Assembly (NCBI GenBank): GCA_035380245.1
Contig: DAOSXA010000001.1
Span: 1,327,057 to 1,391,056 of the forward strand
Source of the DNA: Candidatus Zixiibacteriota bacterium
GTDB taxonomy: Bacteria; Zixibacteria; MSB-5A5; GN15; FEB-12
Direction: 5' to 3'
Length of the DNA: 64,000 nt
Shown: one piece after another, positions 9,001-17,823 of the stretch
Layout of the letters: every line of letters starts with the position of its first letter
Numbering within the stretch: position 1 is the stretch's first letter
The notes under the pieces: generated by a model
Told to the model about the DNA's origin: nothing
Seen by the model: the letters and a program-made list of their open reading frames with translations, nothing else
Databases searched by the model: none
Program-made: the position numbers and the translations under genes

Positions 9001-10953
9001 GGCCGGGGGCAGGGTGGCGATGTAATTGTTGGCAGTCGTCTCGGTCATGTAAACCGAGGTGTAAGTACTACCGTCGACGTTGTAGTACAACTGACCGGTT
9101 CCGGAGACGGGAGTATTACCCTCGATGCCCGAAACCACCACCGTGAAACTGGTCTGTACGCCAGGGGATAGGAGCGTCGGAACACCCTGAGGATATGTGA
9201 ACGAGAGCGGAGCGAGTTCCGGAGCGTCCATGTTATGAGCGCCGAAACCGGCCGCGATTTCCCAGTAGTGCGGCGTGCCGTTGTTGATGTTGCCGTCGTT
9301 GTCGTCCAGGGTAAGCCAGTCGATCGTAATCTGCGGCGTGATCTCCGTGCCGGAGTGCAACAATATAGCGTTGACTGCCAGGTTACGAAGGAGCGGCAGA
9401 TATTCTTCCGGTCCTGTCGTGGTCTGAACCAGCGCGTTACGCGTGTCCCAAATACAACCGGTGAGTAACTGCGCACAGGTGTGGATATCGTCCGAACAGG
9501 GATACTGGAATGAGTTGTCGGCTGTCCGTAACGGTTCTTCGCAGTCGCCGTAGAAGCCGAGCGCCAGATTTGGATTATCGACAATCACCACGTGCATTCC
9601 GTCGGCCATACCTTCACCATATTGACCCTGGCCGCTGCCGCCCATGTTAACCAGATGGTGACCGTATTCATGGTGGATGATCGCATTCCAGGCCGTGTTC
9701 GGATAGCTTGAACCGGACGCGCAGAAATTGATCGACTCATCCGATGAACTGTACCAGGCGTTGCCCGGGCAATAACCGTCGGTACGGTTGACGCTGACCG
9801 GGAACTCAGTGTCAGTAAGGTTGGGATAAGAAGGATTCGCGGTGATCGCGGTGGATCGGACGATGTTGGCCTGGATGTAGGCATTGCTCTGAGCCAGTAC
9901 CTCCTCAGAGGTGTTGGCCGAGTTGTGAACGAAATTAGCCGGGCCGGGCGGAGTAACAGTAGTGGTCAGAATCTCTTCCGATCCGGAATAGTTACTCACG
10001 TTGAACCATTGACCGACACAGGGGGAGGTAACCGTCACACTTGAGGTGCCGGAGTTGGAAATGGTGAAATCACCGTTTTCATCGGTGTAGGCAATGGTAC
10101 TGCCGATACTCACTTTGGCATAGGGGAAGGGCATGATCGATTCGGGTTCGCAATCAGCCGAGGCGTTGCCTTCGGAGGCCATACCGCTGACGTTGCCGAC
10201 CACATCTTCGAAAACGATGCGATTTTCTTTATAGAGAATCTCACCGGTGGCCGGATCGATAACGTAACGGAAACACTCCGGGAAATCGGAACTGCCTTCG
10301 AACGTAACCGCCATGCGCGGCGCTTCACGCTTGCTTTCGATACCGGCCCAAATCACCGTCTCCTGTTCGGAGAAATCGGTCAGGCCGGGTTCATCGGCGC
10401 GAGCGATATCTTCAGCCACGGCGGAGAATCCGCCGAACGATTTGTTCGGGATGAAATCGCCCAGATCGCGTAAGGTCGATACCGCCATAACCAGCGGATA
10501 GCCGGATTCGTTGCGAACCAGCAGCCGCAGTTCACCCTGGAAAAGGGGAATTCCGTCTATTTCCTGGCGATAATAAACGAGCGTAAACTTGTAACTATCG
10601 GTCTCCGCATCGTACATGACCGGCTGGGTCAAATTTCGCTTCTTACTTAAATTGCCGGGAATGAGATCATCGGCCTTAACCCCGAATACACCCGCGTGTT
10701 CGAGACGGAACTGATCTGCGGTTGCCTCAGGAGAAGTCCCGTAACCGAACGGGACACCGTACAGGCGCGAGATCACCGGTCCGGTCTGATAAACGCGGAC
10801 GTTGCCGAAGCTGGATTTAAGATCGCTGAGTGCTTGCGTTGTCTTCTGGACTCTCTCAGGAGTCAACCCTGCATAGCCGTCATTATCAGAGGCGGCAAAT
10901 ACCGAGCAGGCCAGAAGAATCAAGGCTGTCAAAGTTAGCAGATTCCTCCGCAT
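6082..10953 (-). CDS. Secreted zinc metalloprotease with eight He_PIG repeats and dockerin-like C-terminus
   Basis: A 1623-residue exported protein. A signal peptide occupies about residues 1-21. Residues 25-250 resemble an FTP/PepSY propeptide. The catalytic motif is HEYGH (His428, Glu429, His432) with a downstream GEGMAD (Glu447), the layout of thermolysin/fungalysin-like gluzincins. A jelly-roll-like module (about 700-850, NFDTDQGW start) precedes eight putative-Ig (He_PIG) repeats of about 86 residues, each with a GTGLxLS...GxLxGTP core. The last 65 residues carry two calcium-binding-type loops (DINGSGAGPD, DVNGDGSIAD), each followed by a DLVYLVDYMFN helix, as in type I dockerins. GGAGG precedes the ATG. 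By family knowledge it would digest extracellular protein; the repeats probably act as a stalk or binding surface. Confidence 0.88.
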   Translation of the reverse strand: MRRNLLTLTALILLACSVFAASDNDGYAGLTPERVQKTTQALSDLKSSFGNVRVYQTGPVISRLYGVPFGYGTSPEATADQFRLEHAGVFGVKADDLIPGNLSKKRNLTQPVMYDAETDSYKFTLVYYRQEIDGIPLFQGELRLLVRNESGYPLVMAVSTLRDLGDFIPNKSFGGFSAVAEDIARADEPGLTDFSEQETVIWAGIESKREAPRMAVTFEGSSDFPECFRYVIDPATGEILYKENRIVFEDVVGNVSGMASEGNASADCEPESIMPFPYAKVSIGSTIAYTDENGDFTISNSGTSSVTVTSPCVGQWFNVSNYSGSEEILTTTVTPPGPANFVHNSANTSEEVLAQSNAYIQANIVRSTAITANPSYPNLTDTEFPVSVNRTDGYCPGNAWYSSSDESINFCASGSSYPNTAWNAIIHHEYGHHLVNMGGSGQGQYGEGMADGMHVVIVDNPNLALGFYGDCEEPLRTADNSFQYPCSDDIHTCAQLLTGCIWDTRNALVQTTTGPEEYLPLLRNLAVNAILLHSGTEITPQITIDWLTLDDNDGNINNGTPHYWEIAAGFGAHNMDAPELAPLSFTYPQGVPTLLSPGVQTSFTVVVSGIEGNTPVSGTGQLYYNVDGSTYTSVYMTETTANNYIATLPPADCLQRVNFYLSAEADGIGEVYDPSPVDPYSAFVATDEEVIFSDNFDTDQGWTISGGSWERGTPTGDGGEYGNPDPSSGHSGSNVYGYNLDGDYENSMPERHLTSPAIDCSELANVTFSFWRWLGVEQPLYDHAYIRISNDGSSWTTIWENDVTISDNSWTEYTYDISSYADGEATVYIRFTMGTTDGSWRYCGWNIDDVEVKGYTCNVNAPNITTTLIPDWTAWYPLSQTLAAEGGTTPYVWADKNSDLSGTGLSLSTAGVLSGTPTNAGWLSFVAQVTDDSLYTDEKQFTFQINEALQITTTTLPNWTDGGSYSQQLAGTGGTGSPEWSDKNGDLVGTGLTLSRGGLLSGTVSEGTISFTALYTDDIGATAEQALSFTVNPVLQITTTSLPDGDLNEPYSQTLTTTGGTGTKTWTDLNDDLDGTGLSLSYNGVLSGTPITPGTISFTAHVADMGGGSDDETFSFEIIQALQILTEEVPDWTEGFAMNLQLEGIGGVGSRTWIDKNDDLAGTGLTLSTSGLLNGTPTTTGTISFTAALSDEAKTTVEQTYSFILNPALTITTESLPNGELGELYVANISSTGGTGGRITSDKNGVLAGFGLSIVAIGQIQGTPSTAGTVDLVVLVTDAIGATVEKSLPFEITQPLTIITETLPEWTINVAYSYQLEATGGTGDETWIDKNGDLTGTGLALGTDGLLNGTPTTAGTIEFTAMVSNERGSDEKALNLTINPAPALSSSLPDWTVGVPYSQQLSGTGGTGDISYTDLYGTLGSYGLSLSTTGLVSGTPTTAGTAEFTCHLTDEVGATGDFPMTFLLNEEVTVVTTSLPYGSAETAYSQQLAATGGTGSLTWSDANSGLAGTGLSLSASGLLSGTPTEEQTISFMAQAADEVGGIGQQTLTIEIGPAWICGDINGSGAGPDIEDLVYLVDYMFNGGPAPIFMEAVDVNGDGSIADIADLVYLVDYMFNSGPSLNCP

Positions 10954-11037
10954 AGATCCTCCAGGGTAGGTTATGTTGAATCATATGTCTAATTGCAGTA
11001 ACCGTAGAATGTATAGCGTTCGTAGTACCTCTGCTAC

Positions 11038-11065
11038 ATTATAGGGTAAATTACGCATTAGTCAA
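11038..11065 (-). promoter_or_regulatory. Sigma-70-type promoter for the metalloprotease gene
   Basis: On the minus strand TTGACT (11065-11060), a 16-base spacer, then TATAAT (11043-11038). Predicted transcription starts about 78 bases before the ATG at 10953. Confidence 0.65.
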
Positions 11066-11162
11066 CAAGGAATCTACTTATCCCCGGCTATACCAATTGG
11101 AAAGTGAGTCTTACCGTATAGGTGCGATGTAGCTTTTGAAAAGACATGAATATAAAAAAAGA

Positions 11163-11183
11163 GCGAAGCTGATATAGCTTCGC
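11163..11183 (-). terminator. Terminator of the REC-HDOD gene
   Basis: Eight-base-pair stem GCGAAGCT / AGCTTCGC with a GATAT loop. On the minus strand a run of U follows (the A-tract at 11153-11160). It lies 30 bases past the stop codon. Confidence 0.75.
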
Positions 11184-11213
11184 CCTTTTGTTCCGGTGAC
11201 TACTGCCTTTACA

Positions 11214-12419
11214 TCAGAAGGCTGCGGCCAGTGATAGGTTTTTGATATTCTGAAGTTGATCGGCAAGGCCGAGTTTCAACAAATAATCCATATCGAGCGA
11301 CGACGCTGCGGCGTCTCTTATATTGTTGTTCAGATCCTGATTGAGCGCAAAAGCGATATGTACGGTTGTTAACACATTGAGAAGTGGGTGGGGTGTGTCG
11401 ACCGGTCGGTAATGCAGGGCGACCGCTTCCAGGATGTTGTCAGGCAATCCCCAAAGCGACAATAAATGAGCCCCGATTTGAGCATCGCTTACTCCGAGAA
11501 TCTTCTTCTGGGCTTTCCAGAGAGGGATTTTTTCTTCCTGTGACAGCAGCATCGCATCGGTGATTTCATCGCGGAAGTTGGCAAGCATCACCAACTTACC
11601 TACATCGTGCAGCATACCGGCCATAAGTGCTTCTTCAGCCGGACGCCGGTTAAGTCCGAATGCGGTTGCAATCAGCCGAGCGCTGGAGCCAACCGCCATA
11701 CTGTTGTTATGAATGCTGTCGATTGATATCCCAGGCAAATCACAGCCTTCGAATTGCTGAAACACTCCGGCCGTCAGCACCAGGCTCTGTACGGTATCCA
11801 GACCGAGCAGGTTGACCGCATGGAGCGGACTCTCGACGTGAGTGGGCAAACCGAAGAAGGCACTGTTGACCATCTGCAAGAGCTTGGCGGTAATGCCGAC
11901 ATCGCGGGAGATCAAACCGGCCACCCGTCGCATCGAGCAGTTTTCCATCTGTATTTCGGATACCAGGTCGTTGTAGACGTCCGGAAGACTCGGTAACGAT
12001 TTGATCGAAGCAATCCGGCGATGAAGTTCTGCGTTGGACAGCAAGCGCCTCATTCCCAGCGAATTGCTGATCAGCTTCCCCAGTATTTCAGGTTCGCCCG
12101 GTTTGGCGATGAATTGATGCGCACTGCCAGCTGTTTTAAGAATTGTTTCGCGATCGGTGCATGACGACAGAATAAACCGAACAGTGCCGGGATATTCCGC
12201 AGCGATCTGCTTGATTAGTTCTGAGCCATCTTGATCGGGCAGGTTAAGTTCGCTAATGACAACGTCAAACTGTTCCTGCTGGAGTTGTTCCAGCGCGTTC
12301 TGAGCGGTTTCTACTCGAGTGCAGTGCCACTCCCAATCAGTGTTGGCGGGAAATTTGTCAGTCTCGGTTGCAATGTTAGGTTGGGCGTCGACACACAACA
12401 TTTTGACGCTGGTCGGCAT
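11214..12419 (-). CDS. REC-HDOD signalling protein with degenerate receiver
   Basis: About 401 residues. Residues 1-120 form a receiver-like domain and residues 130-400 an HDOD domain (SLPDVYNDLV start, MLHDVGKLVM, LLSLWGLPDNI). HDOD proteins regulate gene expression, motility or c-di-GMP-linked behaviour without a known enzymatic activity. The receiver lacks two canonical residues: the acidic pair reads VDAQ instead of VDDE, and the phospho-acceptor Asp is Glu in VVISELNLP. The lysine in FIAKPG is kept. It therefore probably cannot be phosphorylated normally. I prefer the second ATG (12419): GGAGG lies nine bases before it but only three before the ATG at 12425. The gene is alone with its own terminator. 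Confidence 0.88.
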   Translation of the reverse strand: MPTSVKMLCVDAQPNIATETDKFPANTDWEWHCTRVETAQNALEQLQQEQFDVVISELNLPDQDGSELIKQIAAEYPGTVRFILSSCTDRETILKTAGSAHQFIAKPGEPEILGKLISNSLGMRRLLSNAELHRRIASIKSLPSLPDVYNDLVSEIQMENCSMRRVAGLISRDVGITAKLLQMVNSAFFGLPTHVESPLHAVNLLGLDTVQSLVLTAGVFQQFEGCDLPGISIDSIHNNSMAVGSSARLIATAFGLNRRPAEEALMAGMLHDVGKLVMLANFRDEITDAMLLSQEEKIPLWKAQKKILGVSDAQIGAHLLSLWGLPDNILEAVALHYRPVDTPHPLLNVLTTVHIAFALNQDLNNNIRDAAASSLDMDYLLKLGLADQLQNIKNLSLAAAF

Positions 12420-12448
12420 GTGCATTCTCCTCCAATTGTTGCCTCAGT

Positions 12449-12516
12449 GTATTGCCGTGCCCGGTGATTAACCGAGAGCACAAACGGCAATACAAACGTA
12501 TCAATCACACAGTCAA
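12449..12516 (-). promoter_or_regulatory. Candidate promoter and long inverted repeat upstream of the REC-HDOD gene
   Basis: TTGACT (12516-12511) is followed after 16 bases by TGTATT (12494-12489) on the minus strand. Two arms, GTATTGCCGT (12449-12458) and ACGGCAATAC (12484-12493), form a perfect inverted repeat with an inner CGGT/ACCG pair. One arm overlaps the -10, so it could be an operator; if transcription starts further upstream it could instead fold as a leader hairpin. Confidence 0.4.
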
Positions 12517-12852
12517 AAGGGTGTGGTCTTATTGACAGTCTGTAAGTCGAAGCAATAATCCCACGATCTTATTTATCGGCTGTATTATCCACCTGTTTTA
12601 GTTGGGATTGCCATAAAGGTTGTATCAAAAGCATTGAATGTGGATGATACGTTGGTTAGCACTCAATTGCGACCTTATCACATTGCTGTTTTGAAGATTT
12701 GTATCAATCCGGGCCGGATGAGATAACCACATGGGGAATAATCCGTTAAGATTGCCGGAGACATGAGAAAAAAAGACTAAAAAACACAGTTATGGACAAA
12801 ATCAACTCAGTTTATGCTTGGTTTTTGCACAATTCTGCCGAATATTTTTATT
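12517..12852. other. Intergenic stretch without recognisable features
   Basis: AT-rich DNA between the divergent REC-HDOD gene and the small hypothetical gene. I see no RNA gene, no strong hairpin and no convincing promoter for the plus-strand gene. Confidence 0.5.
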
Positions 12853-13203
12853 ATGGATACGGCTGCGATTAAACATTTAAGGTATGAGCTGGCACTGGGT
12901 AAGGAAATTCCCATGCCAAAGCCTAAGATCGATTATCTTCCCAACGACCAGTATTCCCTACAACAGTTCCTGCATGCTGCTTGTGCTGTTCATTACGGTG
13001 CTCTTGGGAAAAACAACGGTCAGTGGAGCTTCGGTCCCGATGCCCCGGACGGGGTAAAACTTTCGAGTCGTGCGGACATTCGTGAGATGCTCGACATTGC
13101 CGAACATCTGGGAGTGATCGTACCCGGCGATGCCCAGGGAGAGTTTGTTCCTTACCGTCTGGCGCCGTCATACGAAAAGAAATTTGCGAAGTTCGCTTCT
13201 TGA
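12853..13203 (+). CDS. Small hypothetical protein
   Basis: A protein of about 116 residues that I do not recognise. It is hydrophilic, has no signal peptide or membrane segment, and contains a central stretch GALGKNNGQWSFGPD followed by a helical region (REMLDIAEHLGVIVPGD). The start is uncertain: ATG 12853 has no ribosome site, while ATG 12913 has AAGGA eight bases upstream and would give 96 residues. It is the only gene on this strand before the Nudix gene, 113 bp downstream. Codon use resembles its neighbours, so it is probably real. Confidence 0.5.
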   Translation: MDTAAIKHLRYELALGKEIPMPKPKIDYLPNDQYSLQQFLHAACAVHYGALGKNNGQWSFGPDAPDGVKLSSRADIREMLDIAEHLGVIVPGDAQGEFVPYRLAPSYEKKFAKFAS

Positions 13204-13316
13204 AGTCCGCCCTCGCAACGTCAGGGTGCCAACGTCATAATTGACGAGACAACAAGAAAACGGCCGTGTCAAGGTTCGTCTGTTAATCTGTTTCATAACC
13301 TATCAGGTGGTTGGAA

Positions 13317-13772
13317 GTGGCCCGAGCTCCGTTTCAGGTACTTGTAATTCCTTATTTACTGATATCCCCTGAACCGCTTTACCTAATCTTGAAACGATCC
13401 GACGCTGCTTATTGGCAGCCGGTTGCTGGTGGCGGCGAGGGAGGGGAGAATTCGGTCGAAGCGGCCGTTCGCGAAACCGCTGAAGAGGTTGGGGTGAAAG
13501 CTGCCGGACACCAATTTGTCCCAATCCCTCCGATCACTTTCATCTCGGTATATGATTGCTTTGGACGATTACTCTGGGGACCTCGAGTGACAGTCATTCC
13601 GCAGTTTTTCTTCAGCCTCGAATCGACAACGGATACCGTAACGCTGTCGTCCGAGCATACTGCTTATCAATGGTTGCCGTTCGATTTGGCCCGCCCGCTG
13701 TTGTACTGGGAGGATAATCGAAACGCCCTGACGACTTTACATCGCCGTTTGACCGGCGCCGATAAAAGCTAG
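13317..13772 (+). CDS. Nudix hydrolase, NudB-like (dihydroneopterin triphosphate pyrophosphatase candidate)
   Basis: About 151 residues with an exact Nudix box: G-x5-E-x7-RETAEEVGV starting in WQPVAGGGEGGE. The box binds Mg2+ and supports hydrolysis of a nucleoside diphosphate linked to X. The region before the box (LKRSDAAYWQPVAGG) and the end (SSEHTAYQWLPF ... WEDNRNAL) resemble E. coli NudB, which removes pyrophosphate from dihydroneopterin triphosphate in folate synthesis. That substrate is inference. I choose GTG 13317 because AGGTGG ends six bases upstream; an in-frame TTG at 13311 directly abuts that site. Confidence 0.85.
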   Translation: MARAPFQVLVIPYLLISPEPLYLILKRSDAAYWQPVAGGGEGGENSVEAAVRETAEEVGVKAAGHQFVPIPPITFISVYDCFGRLLWGPRVTVIPQFFFSLESTTDTVTLSSEHTAYQWLPFDLARPLLYWEDNRNALTTLHRRLTGADKS

Positions 13773-13883
13773 AGTAAGCAGCCTGAGAACGGCTCTATAC
13801 TACTCGCGTCATTAGAACTTCCAACCGTATGGCCGCGACGGCCGGGTTTATCTCCGCTACGAGGGGAGATATTTTATCTCTTC

Positions 13884-14231
13884 CTACGGCACCAGGATCT
13901 GTTTGAACGAAAGCATCGCAGCGACTGTTTCTCGCATGTTGCCTGCTTTGCCGATTAAGAGTTTGTCCTTCCGCCCATAATAATCGAGACAGGTTCCGCA
14001 CGAGGAGAACTCGGTTCCGGCATCGGCGAATTTCCGCAATGTCTCAATCACGGGACTGCCCTCGGTTGTCAGAAAAATGCCGCTGTTCATGCAAATCACC
14101 AGTGCCGGAAGACGGCCTGACTCATAGAGCATATTGAGGAAAGCGTTCATCAACTTCGCACCGAGATCGGGCTCACCGTCGCCCAGACCGTCGGATTTAA
14201 TCAGCAGCAGCAGGTCCTTGTCGACTGTCAT
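13884..14231 (-). CDS. DsrE-family protein, YedF C-terminal domain-like
   Basis: A 115-residue cytoplasmic protein of the DsrE/DsrF-like fold. The LLIKSDGLGDGEPDLG start and SCGTCLDYYGRKDKLLIG match the C-terminal half of YedF-type proteins associated with selenium or sulfur transfer. The cysteine pair CGTC is a candidate persulfide or redox site. The TusA-like half found in YedF is missing, so this is a stand-alone DsrE domain. No selenium genes are nearby, so function is open. It is convergent with the Nudix gene. Confidence 0.8.
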   Translation of the reverse strand: MTVDKDLLLLIKSDGLGDGEPDLGAKLMNAFLNMLYESGRLPALVICMNSGIFLTTEGSPVIETLRKFADAGTEFSSCGTCLDYYGRKDKLLIGKAGNMRETVAAMLSFKQILVP

Positions 14232-14375
14232 GGTCTTTTCTCCCGCTGTTCACCGCTAGATGCGATGAACAGGAATTTCATACAGTTCAGTATTCATATA
14301 TCCATGTTCGTTCGAAGATAGCCAGACCGGATTGGGCACGCAAGTAATGTGCCGCTGAGCGGTTCACAAAAAAAA

Positions 14376-14397
14376 GGACAGGCCCGAAGACCTGTCC
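14376..14397 (-). terminator. Terminator of the PKD subtilase gene
   Basis: Stem GGACAGG / CCTGTCC with an eight-base loop, preceded on the plus strand by eight A residues that become a U-tract on the minus strand. Confidence 0.8.
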
Positions 14398-14418
14398 CTT
14401 GATAACGAGGAGTGAACG

Positions 14419-17400
14419 CTATTTCATCAACAGCATTTTCCTGGTATCGACACCTTCGTTGGTGACGATGCGATAGAGATATATCCCGCTGGCCATCCCG
14501 GAGCCGTCCCAGGTAACACTATGATATCCTGCCGAGCGCGATTCGTTGACCAGAGTCGCGATGCGCTGTCCGGCAATGTTGAACACCTCCAGTGTTACAT
14601 GACTCGGCTGAGAAATGCTGAAACCGATTTCCGTAACCGGGTTGAACGGATTGGGGTAGTTCTGCATCAGGCCGAATTGGACCGGAACCAGAGCCAGACT
14701 GGCGCCGCGATCTTCTCCATAAACCCAGCCGGATTCACACGAGCGGGTAACTTCGTTGTCCCCCGACACATAAGTGTTGGTGCTGTGGGTGACGTTCGTT
14801 ACTTCGAAACACCATTCACCGGAGGGCTTTTTCACACCGCTGGTCTGGAATGAAACCGTACCGCTGGATCCGGTGGTGCCGCTGAGGCTGCCGCTGGTCG
14901 GGCCGTCATAGGTAACGTATACGGTCGCGTTAGCTACGGCGCTGCCGACGTCGTCCTTAATCGTGACGGTTGCCGTACCGACATAGTTCGGACCGGATTT
15001 GCCGCGGCCAACCGCGATATCGGCTACATGCATCGTGCCGGTCGATTGATCGGTCACGGTGATGTAGTTCGACTTGGTCTCGACATCCGAGCCGTAGGCG
15101 TTGGTGGCTGTCAGAGTTACCGTATAGGTGCCGATGTTGGCATAGGTGTAGGTCGGATTCTGAGCCGACGAAGTTCCTGAGCCGTCACCGAAATCCCAAC
15201 TCCAGGAGGTCGGACTTCCGGTCGACAGGTCGGTGAAGCTGACCAGTAACGGATACGAACCGGTTGTCGGTGAACCGACAAATTCCGCTACCGGCGGACC
15301 GGGGGTCGTTTCGTATTCGATGTACATCTCGTCGATATACACCGCATCGAGACTCACATTACCCCAGGAGCGGTTGTCGTCCTTCACCTGTACATAGATG
15401 GTGCCACTGGTATAAGCCGGCAGGGAATAAGTATAAACCTGCTCGGTTGCGGAAGAAACCGTAACCATCGTCGTGTAGGTGACGCCGTCGGTCGAATACG
15501 AGAATATGAAATCATCACCGTCGCTGTTGTTCGGGCGATAAGCCTCCAGATAGAACGTGACGGTTGCTCCACCGCCAACGGTGAAGGTCCATTCATGTTC
15601 AGCGTTACTGGTGACTTTTACCGGATGACTGGTCGACTCCGATTCGATTATTCCCTCGTAGACATTGTCACTCGCATAAGTGTCGGTCATGGACCCGCTT
15701 ACCGTGCCCAGGCTGCTTGTTTCGGAATCAGCATAGGCTTTTTCCGCCACACCGGGTTCGGTAACCGTGATATAACCGGTTTTGACTTCATCGTCGGAGC
15801 CATAAGCGTTGGACGCTGTCAGAGTAACGGTGTACGTCCCGACCTCGTTGTAGATATAACTCGGATTCTGAGCTGCCGAAGTTCCGACACCGTCGCCGAA
15901 ATCCCAACTCCAGGCGGTAGGATCGCCGGTCGACAGATCAGTGAAACTGACCGTCAGGGGAGCTTCGCCGCTGGTCGGAGAACCGGAGAAATTAGCAGTC
16001 GGCGGCGCCGGAGCGGTGACCGTGATGTAATCAACCTTAGTCTCGACATCGTAACCGTAAGCGTTGGTCGCTGTCAGGGTAACGGTATAAGTGCCGATCG
16101 CGGTGTAAGTGTAGCTCGGGTTCTGAGCGGCTGAAGTCCCGCCGTCGCCGAAATCCCAACTCCAGGCAGTCGGTGAGTTGGTTGACAAATCGGTGAAGCT
16201 CACCGTAAGGGAGACTTCGCCGGTGGTCGGACTGCCGCTGAAGTTGGCTACCGGCGGATTCTGACCGCCGCCGGCCGCTGCCAGGGCCGCAGCGACGTCG
16301 ACAATTCCGACACCAACGTACTTGGTCTGGTTGTATGACTTGGTGTTGTTAACGATCAAGTCCCATTTATCCTGAGCGCTGAGACTCGGATTGTAGGATT
16401 CCAGCAAAGCCGCCACGCCGACTACGTGCGGACAGGCCATTGAGGTACCGTCCATCGACGAGATATAATCCGTGCCCGGATCGGAGGGGTCGGTGATTGT
16501 GCTGAGAACGCTGACCCCGGGAGCCGCCACGTCTACCCAGGAGCCGTAGTTCGAGAAGCTGGCCGGATTACCGTCCTGATCAGTTGCGCCGACATCCATA
16601 CAGTCGGTGCGAGCGCCAAGATAATCGGCGCTGGACGAACTGGAGTTACCGGCGGCGACGATCACCATAACATCCTGAGCAATCAGGTAGTCACAGGCCG
16701 CGCTCAGTCCGCCGGAGTTGCTGGTGCCGAAAGAGCAGTTGATCGCCGCTACATTCCAGCCGGCGATTTTCAACTCGGCCATGTAGTACATCGCCTCGGC
16801 GACATAATCCATGATCACCACGCCCATATCATAGCCGGAATAGCGCAACTGGTAACCGATACGACACGGCACTAATTTTACACCATTTCCACCGCCGGCA
16901 TAAGTTCCGTCACCGAAACCACCGGCAATACCCGCCACGGCATAACCGTTGTTGGTGATAGCGGCAATCGTACCGGCCGTATGAGTCCCATGGCCGTTGC
17001 CGTCCGAAGGATCATTGTCGGCTCCGCCACAATCCAGGTCGGTACATGAGTAGATGTACCAATCGGTGCTCTCGACGAAATCCCAACCGATGATATCGTC
17101 AATATAGCCGTTGCCGTCATCGTCAATACCATTGCCGACCACTTCGTTGGTGTTGATCCAGATGTTGCCGTTGGTCGTGGCATCGTTCGGGCCCGGCGGA
17201 TCGGAACCGCCGAGATCACCGTGGTCGTACATCGTACCAATGTCCAGATCACCTACCAGGACGACCTGAGAACCGGTTTCACTATCCCAGGCGTTGTCGG
17301 CTTCGATACCGTACGTATCCCAGTAATGCCATTGGTCATAGGGGTAGCTTTCCGGAGGATCATCGTAATAAGTGTCGTTAGGGGTGGCATAGACCGTGCT

Positions 17401-17823
17401 CACGCCGATCGGTTCGCAATGATTGACCTCGGGGAGTGCTTCATAAGCGGCCATGACTTCATCGAGGCTTCCGACCTCGAACGTGACTTTGTAATGCCGG
17501 GCGAGTGAACTCGCACCCTCGGCCTGCGCCATGGCTCCGCGATCCGCTCCCGGGAACTGGGGCCGGAGACTCTTTACCTGAAATTGCTCAGCCAGTTGGC
17601 TGAAACCGTTCATGTCGGAAAGAGCCAGCGAAGATTTCGCATCTTTCTGGTGGTCAATGGTCACATTATCGTTGAGAACGACAATAAACCGATTCGGAAT
17701 GTATCCCAGGAAACTCTCCTGGTAAATATAGCGAGAAGGATCAGTCGGGAGGTATTCCTCCGATGCTACCGACCCGGCCACAAGTACTAAAATAAGAAAT
17801 GTGGCGGTGAAAAACCTGCGCAT
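14419..17823 (-). CDS. Secreted subtilisin-family serine protease with PKD domains and C-terminal sorting domain
   Basis: About 1134 residues after choosing ATG 17823, which has AGGAGG four bases upstream and opens directly into a signal peptide (MRRFFTATFLILVLVAGSVAS). A propeptide-like region covers about 40-145. The S8 catalytic triad is visible as Asp194 (DLDIG), His278 (NGHGTHTAG) and Ser461 (GTSMACPH), with oxyanion Asn393 (AAGNSS). Two PKD domains (about 555-725, WSWDFGDG), a carbohydrate-binding-like segment, a third PKD (about 880-965) and an Ig-like domain follow. The last 75 residues are a FlgD-like sorting domain (NYPNPFNP ... KMLLMK) used by FCB-group bacteria for type IX-like secretion. 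Likely role is extracellular protein digestion. Confidence 0.93.
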   Translation of the reverse strand: MRRFFTATFLILVLVAGSVASEEYLPTDPSRYIYQESFLGYIPNRFIVVLNDNVTIDHQKDAKSSLALSDMNGFSQLAEQFQVKSLRPQFPGADRGAMAQAEGASSLARHYKVTFEVGSLDEVMAAYEALPEVNHCEPIGVSTVYATPNDTYYDDPPESYPYDQWHYWDTYGIEADNAWDSETGSQVVLVGDLDIGTMYDHGDLGGSDPPGPNDATTNGNIWINTNEVVGNGIDDDGNGYIDDIIGWDFVESTDWYIYSCTDLDCGGADNDPSDGNGHGTHTAGTIAAITNNGYAVAGIAGGFGDGTYAGGGNGVKLVPCRIGYQLRYSGYDMGVVIMDYVAEAMYYMAELKIAGWNVAAINCSFGTSNSGGLSAACDYLIAQDVMVIVAAGNSSSSSADYLGARTDCMDVGATDQDGNPASFSNYGSWVDVAAPGVSVLSTITDPSDPGTDYISSMDGTSMACPHVVGVAALLESYNPSLSAQDKWDLIVNNTKSYNQTKYVGVGIVDVAAALAAAGGGQNPPVANFSGSPTTGEVSLTVSFTDLSTNSPTAWSWDFGDGGTSAAQNPSYTYTAIGTYTVTLTATNAYGYDVETKVDYITVTAPAPPTANFSGSPTSGEAPLTVSFTDLSTGDPTAWSWDFGDGVGTSAAQNPSYIYNEVGTYTVTLTASNAYGSDDEVKTGYITVTEPGVAEKAYADSETSSLGTVSGSMTDTYASDNVYEGIIESESTSHPVKVTSNAEHEWTFTVGGGATVTFYLEAYRPNNSDGDDFIFSYSTDGVTYTTMVTVSSATEQVYTYSLPAYTSGTIYVQVKDDNRSWGNVSLDAVYIDEMYIEYETTPGPPVAEFVGSPTTGSYPLLVSFTDLSTGSPTSWSWDFGDGSGTSSAQNPTYTYANIGTYTVTLTATNAYGSDVETKSNYITVTDQSTGTMHVADIAVGRGKSGPNYVGTATVTIKDDVGSAVANATVYVTYDGPTSGSLSGTTGSSGTVSFQTSGVKKPSGEWCFEVTNVTHSTNTYVSGDNEVTRSCESGWVYGEDRGASLALVPVQFGLMQNYPNPFNPVTEIGFSISQPSHVTLEVFNIAGQRIATLVNESRSAGYHSVTWDGSGMASGIYLYRIVTNEGVDTRKMLLMK

